A stretch of DNA of 64,000 bases from Humibacillus sp. (lineage in GTDB: Bacteria; Actinomycetota; Actinomycetes; Actinomycetales; Dermatophilaceae): the NCBI GenBank assembly GCA_030452985.1, contig JAKDLG010000002.1, forward strand, positions 24,847 to 88,846. The letters run 5' to 3'. Below the pieces are notes generated by a model. That model had not been told where the DNA came from, searched no databases, and was given only the letters and a program-made list of their open reading frames with translations. The translations under genes were made by a program, and so were the position numbers. Positions 1 through 9,293 of this stretch are shown one piece after another (the stretch's first letter is position 1; each line of letters opens with the position of its first letter).

Positions 1-91
1 TGACTCGGCTCGCTCGCGTGGTGGGGGCCTGACGCGAGCTGGTGTTGGCCCAGGCCAGCCACCCCATCGCCACACCAGTCGGGATCATCAC
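1..91 (-). CDS. partial hypothetical membrane protein, cut by window edge
   Basis: A minus-strand frame leaving the left edge reads as a hydrophobic Trp-rich N-terminus (MIPTGVAMGWLAWANTSS after a possible GTG at 91 or ATG at 88) with mostly G/C third codon positions. It would be divergent from marR. Upstream of about position 150 the same frame becomes Pro/Arg-rich and unconvincing, which supports a start near 88-91. The family cannot be recognised from about 30 residues, and the frame could be fortuitous. Confidence 0.28.
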   Translation of the reverse strand, partial: MMIPTGVAMGWLAWANTSSRQAPTTRASRV

Positions 92-242
92 CTGACCCCA
101 CAGCCACTTCAGCGGGTTTTGGCTTGGGCCGCTCTCGAGGTGGTGCAGAGCGATGGACGTCCAGACCTGTCTCGGGGGCCGACACGAACAGCGCTGGTGC
201 GGGGGCGCGGTGGGAAGTTCCGGGCCGGCTCGAGGCTTTCGT

Positions 243-267
243 GCATATGGCAATAGTTGCAGTATGC
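243..267. promoter_or_regulatory. candidate MarR operator
   Basis: A 25-bp interrupted palindrome, GCATA..GCAA...TTGC..TATGC, has 9 of 12 symmetric pairs matching and overlaps the proposed marR start. MarR dimers typically bind palindromes of this size and repress their own promoter. The half-site GCAA/TTGC lies in the AT-richest stretch of the upstream region, where a -10 element would be expected. Autoregulation is inferred from position and symmetry only. Confidence 0.45.
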
Positions 268-839
268 TCAAAAGAGTGCAGGGCGCAACGTCTCCAGACT
301 TCAACGCCGCCGAACTGAGCGGCGATGAAGTGGCCAGTGTGCTGGCCGGTCAGGCCGAGGTGGTCGACGCCGTGCTGGCCGCCAGCCGGGTTCTTGTCGG
401 GGTCGCCGCCGGCGCCTTGGCCGATCTGGAGCCCGAGGTCACGATGCCGCAGTTTCGGGCCCTCGTGCTGATAGACATGCACGAGACCCTGACGGTCGCG
501 CACTTGGCGGACGCCCTCGCGGTGGTGCCGTCCACGGCGACCCGAATGTGCGACCGGCTGGTCGCCAAGCACCTCATCAAGCGCACGACCGACCGGACGA
601 ACCGCCGACAGGTCACCCTGAGGCTGCAGCCCAGGGGACGCCGTCTGATCGAGGAAAGCACCGCCAAACGCACCCGCGAGATCAATGCGTTGCTGACCGC
701 GGTGCCCGCCGAGGCGCAGACCGAGCTCGCACACGCACTCGGCCTGCTCGTACAGGCCGCGCTCGGCAGCGATCGCACCCGGGCTTCAGGACGCCCAGTC
801 CCAGACCCGTCCCTGTCGAGAACTGCGCGAGATGCCTGA
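264..839 (+). CDS. MarR-family transcriptional regulator
   Basis: Winged helix-turn-helix regulator of about 191 residues. The central part shows the MarR pattern: an LTVAHLADALAVVPSTATRMCDRLV recognition region followed by the basic wing (KRTTDRTNRRQVTLRL), flanked by the dimerisation helices. The ATG at 264 is preferred over an upstream ATG at 153 because the upstream extension is not MarR-like. No good ribosome-binding site precedes 264, so the mRNA may be leaderless. Its stop overlaps the start of the ClC gene by one base (TGATG), so the two are co-transcribed and probably coupled. The ligand is unknown. It may control the chloride transporter and itself through the palindrome at 243-267. 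Confidence 0.82.
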   Translation: MLKRVQGATSPDFNAAELSGDEVASVLAGQAEVVDAVLAASRVLVGVAAGALADLEPEVTMPQFRALVLIDMHETLTVAHLADALAVVPSTATRMCDRLVAKHLIKRTTDRTNRRQVTLRLQPRGRRLIEESTAKRTREINALLTAVPAEAQTELAHALGLLVQAALGSDRTRASGRPVPDPSLSRTARDA

Positions 840-2929
840 TGGCCCTCGTCCGGGTGCAGCTGCGGTCGGTCGGGGCCGGGGCCGGCCGTTGGGTGGGTCG
901 CAGCAGCTACCTGAAGAAGTGGCTGGTGCTCGGCACGGCAATCGGGATCATCGCGGGCCTCGGCGCCGTGGTGTTCTACATCGCCCTGGAGACTGCAGGA
1001 AACCTGCTGCTGAGGGATCTCGGCGGCTACGTGGTGCCCTTGCCCGCGGCCGAGGGTGGCACTCTCGGCTCTGGGCACTACACCCGTTGGTGGGCGATCC
1101 CACTGGTCGTCGGGCTGGGGGGCCTGCTCTCAGGCCTGCTCGTCACCCTGCTCGCGCCCGAAGCCGCCGGCCACGGCACTGACGCCGCGATCGACGCCGT
1201 CCACCGCAACCCACGGATGATCCGCAGCCGCGCGGTCATCGTCAAGATGATCGCGTCAGCACTCACCATCGGCTCCGGTGGGTCGGGTGGCCGCGAGGGC
1301 CCGACGGCGCAGATCTCGGCGGGATTCGGCTCCCTGCTGGCGCGCACCCTCGACCTGTCCCCCGAAGACGGCCGGATCGCCGTCTCCGTGGGCATCGGCT
1401 CGGGCATCGGCGCGATCTTCGGAGCGCCCCTCGGCGGCGCGGTCCTCGCCGCCGACATCGTCTACAAGGACGACTTCGAGGTCGAGGCGCTGATCCCTGG
1501 CCTGTTCACCTCGATCGTCGGGTACACCGTGTTCGGGTTGTTCCAGGGGTTCACTCCCATGTTCGGATACGCCACGGCGGGCTACGAGTTCAACCAACCG
1601 GTGCAGCTGGTCTGGTTCGCGATGATCGGCATCGTCGCCGGCCTCGTGGGCCTCGCCTACAGCAAGACGTTCTACGGTGTCGCTGACCTCGTCAAGCGTC
1701 TGCCCGGCAAGACCATCGTCAAGCCCGCCGTCGGAGGCCTGATGGTCGGCCTGATGGCGTTGGCGATCCCTCAGGTCCTCGGCACCGGATATGGCTGGGT
1801 TCAGATATCCCTGAGCCGAGAAGGGCTGCTCGGCATCCCGTTGTGGATCATCCTGCTGTTGCCGTTCGCCCGCATCCTCTCGACCGCCTTGTCCATCGGG
1901 TCCGGTGGGTCCGGAGGCATCTTCGGGCCCGGCATGGTGATCGGAGCCTTCGCGGGCGGGGCCGTGTGGCGGGTGCTCGAGGTCTTCGCTCCAGGCGTCC
2001 CGCACAGCCCGGCACCGTTCGTGATCGTCGGCATGATGGCGTGCTTCGGCAGCATCGCGCGAGCCCCGCTGGCCATCATGTTGATGGTGGCGGAGATGAC
2101 CGGAAGCTTGACGATCCTGGCGCCCGCCATGGTGGCCGTCGGGGTCGCCTACCTGATCGTTCGCCATTTCGACCAGACCATCTACCGGTCCCAGCTGACC
2201 AGCCGTGAGGAGGCTGCGGGCGCACGGTTGAAGCAGGGCCTTCCGCTGCTCGGGCGGGTCGTGGTGAGCGACGCGATGTCACGGCCGCGGCTCGTCCTGC
2301 GCGAAGACGACACGTTGTCCCACGCCGTGCGCCGGCTGACTGAGGTGAGCACCCCAGGGGCGCCGGTGGTCGACGCCAACGGCCGGTTCCTCGGCACCGT
2401 GTCGCGCTCCGACCTGCTCGGACCGGCCGAGAAGGACCCCGACGGGGCGATCGCACGCCGGGTCGATGCGAGCGCCCCGACGTCGACGCGGACTGCGACC
2501 CTGGACCAGGCCATCGATGCCTTACCGGAAGCGATGCACTGGCTGACCGTGCTGGACGACACACGCCAGGTCTGCGGCATCGTCGCCTTCAGCGACATCG
2601 TGCGCGCCTACCACCGGGCGCTGCGCTCCGACGCGCGACGCCTGGCCCGGGTCGCCTCGAGCGCCGGGCTCATGGACGTGCAGGTCGGCCCTCGATCACG
2701 GCTCGTCGGGCACCGGCTGAACGAGAAGGTGGTCCCAGACGGCGTGATCGTCGTCGCCGTACGGCGCGCAGACACGATGCTGCTCGGCCTGGGCGCAGTG
2801 CACCTCGAGGCGGGTGACCAGGTGACCCTGCTGGCTCGCCCCGACCACAGCGCCCGCATCCGGTCCCTGTTCGACGGCGAAGCGGTCGCCGCAGAGCGCA
2901 CCACGGCCGCCGACCCGGGCGGGGGCTGA
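839..2929 (+). CDS. ClC-family chloride channel/antiporter with CBS and TrkA_C domains
   Basis: Integral membrane anion transporter of 696 residues. The N-terminal ClC fold (about 25-450) contains the selectivity-filter segments GSGGSGGREGP (about 144-154, with the external gating Glu), GIGAIFGAPLGG and GSGGSGGIFGPG. It is followed by a CBS pair (about 474-600), which in this family senses adenine nucleotides, and a C-terminal TrkA_C/RCK_C-like domain (about 610-690). The start at 839 overlaps the marR stop and begins just before the first membrane helix. At the place of the internal proton-pathway Glu of CLC-ec1 (IIEEM) this protein has AADIV, so classical Cl-/H+ exchange is uncertain. Substrate selectivity cannot be read from sequence; the GREGP motif argues against the fluoride-type clade. 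Confidence 0.9.
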   Translation: MALVRVQLRSVGAGAGRWVGRSSYLKKWLVLGTAIGIIAGLGAVVFYIALETAGNLLLRDLGGYVVPLPAAEGGTLGSGHYTRWWAIPLVVGLGGLLSGLLVTLLAPEAAGHGTDAAIDAVHRNPRMIRSRAVIVKMIASALTIGSGGSGGREGPTAQISAGFGSLLARTLDLSPEDGRIAVSVGIGSGIGAIFGAPLGGAVLAADIVYKDDFEVEALIPGLFTSIVGYTVFGLFQGFTPMFGYATAGYEFNQPVQLVWFAMIGIVAGLVGLAYSKTFYGVADLVKRLPGKTIVKPAVGGLMVGLMALAIPQVLGTGYGWVQISLSREGLLGIPLWIILLLPFARILSTALSIGSGGSGGIFGPGMVIGAFAGGAVWRVLEVFAPGVPHSPAPFVIVGMMACFGSIARAPLAIMLMVAEMTGSLTILAPAMVAVGVAYLIVRHFDQTIYRSQLTSREEAAGARLKQGLPLLGRVVVSDAMSRPRLVLREDDTLSHAVRRLTEVSTPGAPVVDANGRFLGTVSRSDLLGPAEKDPDGAIARRVDASAPTSTRTATLDQAIDALPEAMHWLTVLDDTRQVCGIVAFSDIVRAYHRALRSDARRLARVASSAGLMDVQVGPRSRLVGHRLNEKVVPDGVIVVAVRRADTMLLGLGAVHLEAGDQVTLLARPDHSARIRSLFDGEAVAAERTTAADPGGG

Positions 2930-2958
2930 CGCCCAGAGCCGCGGGAGCCCCAGAGGAG

Positions 2959-2982
2959 CCACGGCGCCTGCTGGCGCCGTGG
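2959..2982. terminator. bidirectional hairpin terminator between clc and priA
   Basis: Perfect 10-bp stem CCACGGCGCC / GGCGCCGTGG closed by a TGCT loop, lying between the convergent ends of the ClC gene (2929) and priA (3099). There is no T-tract, as is common for actinobacterial hairpin terminators. The symmetry would serve both strands. Confidence 0.7.
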
Positions 2983-3098
2983 AGCGCTCAGCGATTGCTG
3001 GTCTCGCGTCTGCGGCTCGCTGGCGGCGTGGACATGTCCGTCACCGACTCCGGGCAGCGTCAGCAGCCCGGCCGACCGCCGCAGTGAGGCGAAGTGGG

Positions 3099-5408
3099 TC
3101 ACCAGCTCTCGTGCGGGTCGACCCGAACGGTCACGACCTCCGCATCCTTTCGAGCCGAGCGGAAGGCCCGGAGCGAGCTCAACGCGCGCGTGAGCTCGAG
3201 GGTGCGGTCGGAGTCGATGCGCACGAGGGCGTGCCAGTGGGGGCCTGCCTCGGCGCGTCGACCCCGGCTGGGCTGACCCGGTGGGCTCGGCTGACCCGGT
3301 GGGCTCGGCTGGCTCGTCGAGGCCTGCATGGGGCCGAGCAGCGCGGCCCCGTTCGGCAGGTCGAGGTGCGTCAGTGCGTCGTCGAGGGCCCGGCGCGGGC
3401 CGGTCAGCTGGGCGAACAGGGTCGCCGGGGGCAGGCCCAGCTCGCGACGCTCGGACAGCTCGCGCGCGGCCAGCCACGCGGGGTCCCACCGCACGAGCGC
3501 CTCCACGGCGGGCAGGGCCACGACCTCGGGCACCCCGCTGAGCACCACGGCCCGGCCGGGCCGGGCCAAGGCCGCGGCCGCCATCCAGCGACGCAGCGAC
3601 TCGACGGGCGCGTCGAGAACCGGGAGGTCGAGGCTGGCCCACGCGTCGAGCAGGAGTACTGCCGTGTACCCGCTTTCAGCGACCGGCTCGGCCCCGGGCG
3701 TGGCGATGACGATGGCCGGCTCCGGGCCCACATTCGCCAGCACCTCTCCCGACCCCGACGTGTGCACAGGTACCCCAGGGAACGCCCGACCGATCTCCTC
3801 CGCCGTGCGCCGCGCGCCGGTCACCGCCGAACGCAGCCGGCGCGCGCCGCAGTGGGCGCACTCGAACCCACGGGCCGCGAGGGCGGTGCCACACCAACGG
3901 CACGACGGGGGCGCCCCCCGCGAGCCGAGGGCCATCGGCCCGGCGCACCGCGAACAGCGCACCGCGGCCCGGCACTGCGCACACGACAGCGACGGCAGGT
4001 AGCCGCGCCGCGGCACCTGCACGAGCACCGGCCCGTCAACCAAGGCGTCCTTGGCGACGCGCCAGGCGCGCGAGGGCAGGTGGGCTCGGGCTGCCGGGCC
4101 GTCACGCTCCTCGTCGAGGCCCTCCCCGGCCACGGTGACCACAGGCGCGGCAGCGCGCACCGTCGCCGGCTCCGCCGAGACGGCGACGAGCCGTCCCGCC
4201 TCCACCTCTACCTGCGTGCGCAGGCTGCGCACGAACCCACCGGTCAGCAGCGCCGCGCCGGTCTGGGCGGCGCGCAGACCGAGCACGACTCCGGTCTGGT
4301 GGTAAGGGGCGCGCGGCTCGGCGAGCAGGTCGTCGCCGTCGTCCCACCAGGCGACCAGACCCAGGTCGCGCACGGGGGCGAAGGCCGCGGCCCGGGTGCC
4401 GATGACGACCTGGACATGCCCCCGCAGCACCTTGAGCCAGGCCGTGTAGCGAGCCTGCGGCCCCTGGTCGGCGGTGAGGCGCACGTGCCGGCCGACGCCG
4501 AGCACCTCGCTGAGCTCGCGGTCGAGGCGGGCGACGTCGCGGTGGTCGGGCACCACGAGCAGCGCCCCGCGGCCACCGGCCAGGGCGGTGGCCGCCGCCA
4601 CCGCGAACGCCCGAGGCCAGTCGTCGTCGCGACGGCGTGTCGGCAGGGTCGACCAGGCGGCGGCGGGCGACCCGCCCTCGCGGACCCGACGCAGCCACGC
4701 CGGACCAGCGGGGTAGTCGGCCCACGGGCCGGGGGCGGATGCCGAGTCGTCCGACCGTCGCGAACCCTCCCCGTCGGCCCCGGCGGCCCCGTCAGGAGGG
4801 TCGGCTGCGGGCGCTGCGTCGGTGGCCCGGTCGCCAACCTTTGCGTCCCCATCGCCAGTCGCGTCAGGACCGCTGACGCCGGTGACAGCGTCGTGACCGT
4901 CGTGAGCGTGCGATGTCGCCGAGCGGCTCGAGGCCGGGTTGGCCGAGGCTGACGACCCCACTGGCGCCCTCACGATGGGCGCCGCCGGGGGATACAGAGC
5001 GAGGTTGCGCTCGGCGGTGGCGTGCCGCTTCGGTATCGCGAGTCGGAGCACGTCGCTGAGCGTGCCGGCGTATCGGTCGGCCACCGTCCGAGCGAGGGCC
5101 AGCACCTCGGGCGTGAGCACCGGCTCAGGGCTGACCACCCGGCGCAACGGCGAGAGCCGCCCTTCATGCTCTGGGCCCGCCCGCCGCTCCAGCACGAAGC
5201 CTTCGAGGTCGCGACCGGCGAAGCGCACCCGCACGCGGGCGCCCGGGACGGCATCCGCCGACAGCTCTTCGGGAACGGCGTACTCGAACACGCGGTCGAG
5301 GTGGGCGAGAGGGGTCTCGACAACGACGGCAGCGACCGGCAACTCACGGTCGGGGGCCGCAACCGCACTGGACGCTGCCGGTCGGCCGATCAGCTCGTTG
5401 GTCGCCAC
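3099..5408 (-). CDS. priA: PriA-like primosomal protein N', helicase motifs missing
   Basis: Replication-restart protein of 769 residues. The N-terminal 3'-DNA-binding domain (VVVETPLAHLDRVFEYAVP, about 28-46) and the zinc-binding cysteine cluster (CAQC, CSRC, CRWC, CAHC, about 475-520) are clear. The region that should hold Walker A reads AAATALAGGRGALLVVPD and has no GKT/S, and no DEAH box is visible. Actinobacterial PriA proteins are known to lack these motifs, so ATP-driven unwinding is not expected; a structural primosome role is inferred. An acidic, Ala/Gly/Asp-rich insertion (about 145-225) follows the N-terminal domain. It is the last gene of the mihF-gmk-rpoZ-coaBC-metK-priA run, 16 bases after metK. 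Confidence 0.88.
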   Translation of the reverse strand: MATNELIGRPAASSAVAAPDRELPVAAVVVETPLAHLDRVFEYAVPEELSADAVPGARVRVRFAGRDLEGFVLERRAGPEHEGRLSPLRRVVSPEPVLTPEVLALARTVADRYAGTLSDVLRLAIPKRHATAERNLALYPPAAPIVRAPVGSSASANPASSRSATSHAHDGHDAVTGVSGPDATGDGDAKVGDRATDAAPAADPPDGAAGADGEGSRRSDDSASAPGPWADYPAGPAWLRRVREGGSPAAAWSTLPTRRRDDDWPRAFAVAAATALAGGRGALLVVPDHRDVARLDRELSEVLGVGRHVRLTADQGPQARYTAWLKVLRGHVQVVIGTRAAAFAPVRDLGLVAWWDDGDDLLAEPRAPYHQTGVVLGLRAAQTGAALLTGGFVRSLRTQVEVEAGRLVAVSAEPATVRAAAPVVTVAGEGLDEERDGPAARAHLPSRAWRVAKDALVDGPVLVQVPRRGYLPSLSCAQCRAAVRCSRCAGPMALGSRGAPPSCRWCGTALAARGFECAHCGARRLRSAVTGARRTAEEIGRAFPGVPVHTSGSGEVLANVGPEPAIVIATPGAEPVAESGYTAVLLLDAWASLDLPVLDAPVESLRRWMAAAALARPGRAVVLSGVPEVVALPAVEALVRWDPAWLAARELSERRELGLPPATLFAQLTGPRRALDDALTHLDLPNGAALLGPMQASTSQPSPPGQPSPPGQPSRGRRAEAGPHWHALVRIDSDRTLELTRALSSLRAFRSARKDAEVVTVRVDPHESW
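3271..3306. repeat. two tandem 18-bp repeats inside priA
   Basis: Two perfect tandem copies of an 18-bp unit beginning ggctgacccggtggg. They encode two QPSPPG copies in a variable loop near the PriA C-terminus. The repeat length is a multiple of three, so copy-number change would keep the frame. Confidence 0.75.
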
Positions 5409-5424
5409 GAAGGCGAACCTAGCC

Positions 5425-6645
5425 TCAGCCGGCGACGGCGGCCTGGAGCGCCTCGACCCGGTCGGTGCGCTCCCAGGTGAAGCCGTTCTCGATACCCGGC
5501 GCCTCGGTGCGACCGAAGTGGCCGTAGGCGGCGGTCGGCTTGTAGATGGGACGCAGCAGGTCGAGGGCCTCGACGATCGCGCCGGGTCGTAGGTCGAACA
5601 CCGTGGTGATGGCCGTCTGGATCTTGTCGACCGGTTCGGTCTCGGTGCCGAACGTCTCGATGTAGAGACCGACCGGCTGCGCCTTGCCGATCGCGTAGGC
5701 GACCTGGACCTCGCACCGGCTGGCGAGCCCTGCGGCTACGACGTTCTTGGCCACCCAGCGCATCGCGTACGCGGCCGAACGATCGACCTTGCTGGGGTCC
5801 TTTCCCGAGAAGGCGCCGCCGCCGTGACGGGCCATGCCACCGTAGGTGTCGACGATGATCTTGCGGCCGGTGAGGCCGGCATCCCCCATCGGGCCACCGA
5901 TCTCGAAGCGGCCGGTCGGGTTGATCAAGGCGCGGAAGTCGCGCGTGTCGAGCTCGGTGCCGCTGCTGGCCAGCTCGTGCAGCACCGGCTCGATGACGTG
6001 CTCGCGGATGTCGGGTTCGAGCATCCGCTCGAGCGAGACGTCGGGCGCGTGCTGGGTGGAGAGCACGACGGTATCGAGCGCCACGGGCCGGTCGCCGTCG
6101 TAGGCGATCGTGACCTGGGTCTTGCCGTCGGGGCGCAGGTAAGGCAGCACGTCACCCTTGCGCACGGCCGTGAGCCGCTCGGCCAGCCGATGAGCGAGGT
6201 AGATCGGCAACGGCAGCAGCTCGGCCGTGTCGGTGCAGGCGTAGCCGAACATCAGGCCCTGGTCGCCCGCGCCCTGCTTGTCGAGGGGGTCGATGCCGCC
6301 ATGTCGGTTCTCGTGGGCGGTGTCGACCCCTTGGGCGATGTCGGGTGACTGGGCCCCGATCGAGATGGAGACACCGCAGGTGCGGCCGTCGAAGCCCTTC
6401 TGAGACCCGTCGTAGCCCACATCGAGGATCGTCTCGCGCACCAGCGCGGGAATCTCGACGTATCCCACGGTCGAGACCTCGCCGGCCACGTGGACGAGGC
6501 CGGTCGTGACCATCGTCTCGACGGCGACCCGGGCGTGCGGGTCGGCCCGGAGCAGTGCGTCGAGAATCGAGTCGCTGATCTGGTCACAGATCTTGTCGGG
6601 ATGGCCCTCGGTGACTGACTCGGATGTGAACAGGCGTGCAGGCAC
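5425..6645 (-). CDS. metK: S-adenosylmethionine synthetase
   Basis: Makes S-adenosylmethionine from methionine and ATP in the cytosol; 406 residues, normal for the family. Family signatures are all present: [13 protein letters not shown] at the N-terminus (methionine and ATP binding), [12 protein letters not shown], and the phosphate-binding [16 protein letters not shown] loop. The ATG at 6645 places the start directly before [14 protein letters not shown], as in other MetK proteins. It lies between coaBC (59-bp gap) and priA, an arrangement common in actinobacteria. No SAM riboswitch-like structure is seen in the short upstream gap. Confidence 0.97.
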   Translation of the reverse strand: MPARLFTSESVTEGHPDKICDQISDSILDALLRADPHARVAVETMVTTGLVHVAGEVSTVGYVEIPALVRETILDVGYDGSQKGFDGRTCGVSISIGAQSPDIAQGVDTAHENRHGGIDPLDKQGAGDQGLMFGYACTDTAELLPLPIYLAHRLAERLTAVRKGDVLPYLRPDGKTQVTIAYDGDRPVALDTVVLSTQHAPDVSLERMLEPDIREHVIEPVLHELASSGTELDTRDFRALINPTGRFEIGGPMGDAGLTGRKIIVDTYGGMARHGGGAFSGKDPSKVDRSAAYAMRWVAKNVVAAGLASRCEVQVAYAIGKAQPVGLYIETFGTETEPVDKIQTAITTVFDLRPGAIVEALDLLRPIYKPTAAYGHFGRTEAPGIENGFTWERTDRVEALQAAVAG

Positions 6646-6704
6646 GAGGCTCCCTAATCGGGTCGATGGGTAGAGATGAATGGTTCGGCGGGCAAGTTTA
6701 CCGG

Positions 6705-8006
6705 TCAGTTCAGCAGTTGCTCGATGGCGTCCACGACCGCGTCGGCCACGATGTCCTTCGACGCCGGGCCCACGGTGACCGCGGTCTCGTCGCCGCGGTG
6801 CAGGAGGTGAACGGTCGTGTCGTCACGGCCGAAGGTGACCCCGTCGCCGACCTCGTTGACGACCTGCAGGTCGCTCCCCTTGCGCGCGAACTTCGCTCGA
6901 GCATGGTCCATCACGGAGCCGGCGGCGTCGCCCGTCTCGGCCGCGAAGCTGACGATGACCGGGCGCCCGGACCCGTGCTGGGCCCGAGCCGCTACGAGAC
7001 CCTTGACGATGTCGGGGTTCTCGACGAGCTCGAGGCGCAGACCCGCGGGCTCGTCGGGGTTCTTCTTGATCTTGTGCCCGCTCGCGTTCGCCGGCCGGAA
7101 GTCGGCGGGGGCCGCCGCCATGACCACCGCGTCGGCCCCGGCCGCCGCCTCGTCGACGGCGGCCTTTAGCTGCTCGGTGGTCTCGACCGTGACCAGCGTC
7201 ACGCCGTCAGGGGTCGGCAGCGAGACGTTGGCCGCCACGAGCGTCACGGCTGCTCCCCGGTCCCGCGCCGACCGGGCGATGGCGTAGCCCTGCTTGCCAG
7301 AGCTCCGGTTGCCGATGAAGCGCACCGGGTCGAGCGGCTCGCGAGTTCCGCCGGCCGACACCACGAAGTGCCGCCCCTCGAGCCTGCGGTCGCGGTCATT
7401 CGCCCGCTCACCCGCATCCGCCGTGGTCGCCGTCGGTGTGGTCTGCGTGATGGTCGAACCGGCCACCACGGTCAGGCATTCCGCGTAGAGGTCAGCCGGC
7501 TCGGGGAGCCGTCCGGCGCCGGTGTCGGCCCCCGTGAGGCGGCCGCGCGCGGGCTCGACGACGTGGACGCCTCGCTCACGCAGGGTGGCGATGTTGGCGC
7601 GGGTGGCCGGGTGCTCCCACATCTCGGTGTGCATCGCCGGGGCGAACACCACGGGGCAGCGCGCGGTCAGCAGAGTGCTGGTGAGCAGGTCGCCGGCAAA
7701 TCCGTGGGCGGCCTTGGCCACGATGTCGGCGGTAGCGGGAGCGACCACGACCAGGTCGGCATGCTGACCGATACGAACGTGCGGCACCTCATGAACCGAG
7801 GTCCAGACGTCGGTGCTGACCGGCTTGCCCGACAGGGCCGCCCACGTGGGGGCGCCGACGAACTCCAGGGCGGCCGCGGTGGGCACGACGGTCACGTCGT
7901 GGCCGGCCTCGGTGAACAGCCGAAGGAGCGAGCACGCCTTGTACGCGGCGATCCCACCGCTGACGCCGAGGACGACCCGCAGGGGCGCGGCGGAGCCGGT
8001 CACCAA
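6705..8006 (-). CDS. coaBC: bifunctional phosphopantothenoylcysteine decarboxylase / phosphopantothenate-cysteine ligase
   Basis: Two consecutive steps of coenzyme A synthesis; 433 residues. The N-terminal flavoprotein CoaC half starts [14 protein letters not shown], carries the substrate-binding PAMHTEMW motif and ends near [16 protein letters not shown]. The C-terminal CoaB ligase half contains [18 protein letters not shown] and the KIKKNPDEP segment. The usual CoaC active-site Cys (ACGxxG) is replaced in the TGADTG stretch, as in other actinobacteria. The gene is 7 bases from rpoZ and shares its transcription unit. Confidence 0.95.
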   Translation of the reverse strand: MVTGSAAPLRVVLGVSGGIAAYKACSLLRLFTEAGHDVTVVPTAAALEFVGAPTWAALSGKPVSTDVWTSVHEVPHVRIGQHADLVVVAPATADIVAKAAHGFAGDLLTSTLLTARCPVVFAPAMHTEMWEHPATRANIATLRERGVHVVEPARGRLTGADTGAGRLPEPADLYAECLTVVAGSTITQTTPTATTADAGERANDRDRRLEGRHFVVSAGGTREPLDPVRFIGNRSSGKQGYAIARSARDRGAAVTLVAANVSLPTPDGVTLVTVETTEQLKAAVDEAAAGADAVVMAAAPADFRPANASGHKIKKNPDEPAGLRLELVENPDIVKGLVAARAQHGSGRPVIVSFAAETGDAAGSVMDHARAKFARKGSDLQVVNEVGDGVTFGRDDTTVHLLHRGDETAVTVGPASKDIVADAVVDAIEQLLN

Positions 8007-8013
8007 GCGGGGC

Positions 8014-8277
8014 TCAGACCTCGGTCGGCACGGAGGTGAGCAACCGCTGGTTGATCTCGCGCAGGGCGATCGACAGCGGCTTCTCGTGCACCTCGGTCTC
8101 GACGAGAGGGCCGACGTAGTCGAGCAGACCCTCCTGCAGCTGCGAGTAGTAGGCGTTGATCTGACGGGCGCGCTTGGCCGAGTAGATGACGAGCGCGTAC
8201 TTGGAGTCAGCCACGGTCAGGAGGTCATCGATCGGCGGGTTGGTGATGCCGATGGGAGCGGCCTTGGTACCGGACAC
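8014..8277 (-). CDS. rpoZ: RNA polymerase omega subunit
   Basis: Small subunit that helps assemble and stabilise RNA polymerase around beta-prime; 87 residues, typical of actinobacteria. It contains the conserved [28 protein letters not shown] pattern (about 14-40) and the [11 protein letters not shown] segment near the C-terminus. It follows gmk after 84 bases and precedes coaBC, which is the canonical gmk-rpoZ-coaBC order. Confidence 0.95.
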   Translation of the reverse strand: MSGTKAAPIGITNPPIDDLLTVADSKYALVIYSAKRARQINAYYSQLQEGLLDYVGPLVETEVHEKPLSIALREINQRLLTSVPTEV

Positions 8278-8361
8278 GGTGATCTCGTTTCGTTCGGGGT
8301 CTGCGGGGCTTCAACGGACGGCGTCGGCGGAACCAGTCCGCAGCGCACTTCGGGGTCAGGC

Positions 8362-8979
8362 TCAGCGAGCGGCCGGGCCTGACCTCATCAATGATACGAG
8401 TTCTTCGCTGGCCCGACGAACGTCGTCGTTGACGATGACCTCGTCGAACTCGCTCCGGGCCGCCATCTCGGTGCGGGCCGTGGTCAGGCGACGCTCGCGC
8501 TCGACCTCGTCCTCGGTACCCCGACCGACCAGTCGCCGCACGAGCTCCTCCCAGCTGGGTGGGGCGAGGAACACGAACAGCGCGTCGGGCCACGAGTCGC
8601 GCACCTGGCGGGCGCCCTGCAGGTCGATCTCGAGCAAAGCGTCACGGCCCTCGCGGATGGCCCGCTCGACGGGGCCACGGGGCGTTCCGTACTTGGCCAC
8701 CCCGTGCACCACGGCATGCTCGAGGAACTCCCCCGCCAGGGCGAGCCGGTCGAACTCCTGGTCGTCGACGAAGTGGTAGTGCACGCCGTCGACCTCTCCG
8801 GGGCGCGGTCGGCGGGTGGTCATCGACACCGAGAACCAGACACCGGGAAAGTGCGTGCGCACGTAGGCCGACATGGTGCCCTTGCCGACGGCCGTGGGGC
8901 CGGCCAGCACGACGAGGCGACCGAGGCGGGGGCGGGCCACTTCCTCGGGCTGCGGCTGCCGTTCGCCGTTCGGGTTCAC
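8362..8979 (-). CDS. gmk: guanylate kinase
   Basis: Phosphorylates GMP to GDP; 205 residues. The P-loop is GPTAVGKGT (about 28-36), followed by the GMP-binding SMTTRRPRPGEVDGVHYHFV segment and the lid/EIDLQGARQV region. The first about 20 residues are a Pro/Glu-rich extension before the conserved core. The start overlaps the mihF stop by four bases (ATGA), so translation is probably coupled to mihF. Confidence 0.96.
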   Translation of the reverse strand: MNPNGERQPQPEEVARPRLGRLVVLAGPTAVGKGTMSAYVRTHFPGVWFSVSMTTRRPRPGEVDGVHYHFVDDQEFDRLALAGEFLEHAVVHGVAKYGTPRGPVERAIREGRDALLEIDLQGARQVRDSWPDALFVFLAPPSWEELVRRLVGRGTEDEVERERRLTTARTEMAARSEFDEVIVNDDVRRASEELVSLMRSGPAAR

Positions 8980-9293
8980 GGCTTCTCGAACCGGCGCAGC
9001 AGGGCCGCCGCCTGGTTCGCGCCGAGCCCTCGGACGCGTCGCGACTCCGCGATACCGACCTCGGCCATGATCGCCCGGGCCCGCACCCGACCCACGCCGG
9101 GCATCGCCTCGAGCAGCTCGGTGACCTTCATCTTGCCGATGACCGGGTCAACCTTGCCGTCATCGATGACCTCGGAGAGCGAACCACTGGAGTACTTGAG
9201 CCGGTTCTTGACCGCCGCCCGCTCCCGACGAGCCGCGGCGGCCTTCGCCAACGCTGCCGCGCGTTGCTCAGGGGTGAGCGGTGGAAGTGCCAC
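8976..9293 (-). CDS. mihF: actinobacterial integration host factor
   Basis: Nucleoid-associated DNA-binding protein of 105 residues, matching the mycobacterial mIHF family in length and in its ends: it opens VALPPLTPEQRAAALAKA and carries an H2TH-like region, GKMKVTELLEAMPGVGRVRA, then VRGLGANQAAALL. The GTG at 9293 was chosen because it follows an AAGGAG site about ten bases upstream and gives the family N-terminus; a longer reading frame upstream is not conserved in character. mIHF is known to bend and bind DNA and to be needed for phage L5 integration and viability in mycobacteria. The gene is coupled to gmk. Confidence 0.93.
   Translation of the reverse strand: MALPPLTPEQRAAALAKAAAARRERAAVKNRLKYSSGSLSEVIDDGKVDPVIGKMKVTELLEAMPGVGRVRARAIMAEVGIAESRRVRGLGANQAAALLRRFEKP

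Noticed and set aside
3099..5408. PriA as a frame-damaged gene because Walker A is absent
   Set aside because: The frame is intact over 769 codons and actinobacterial PriA proteins are known to lack the helicase motifs.
6646..6704. SAM riboswitch before metK
   Set aside because: The gap is 59 bases, lies inside a gene run, and shows no multi-stem structure.
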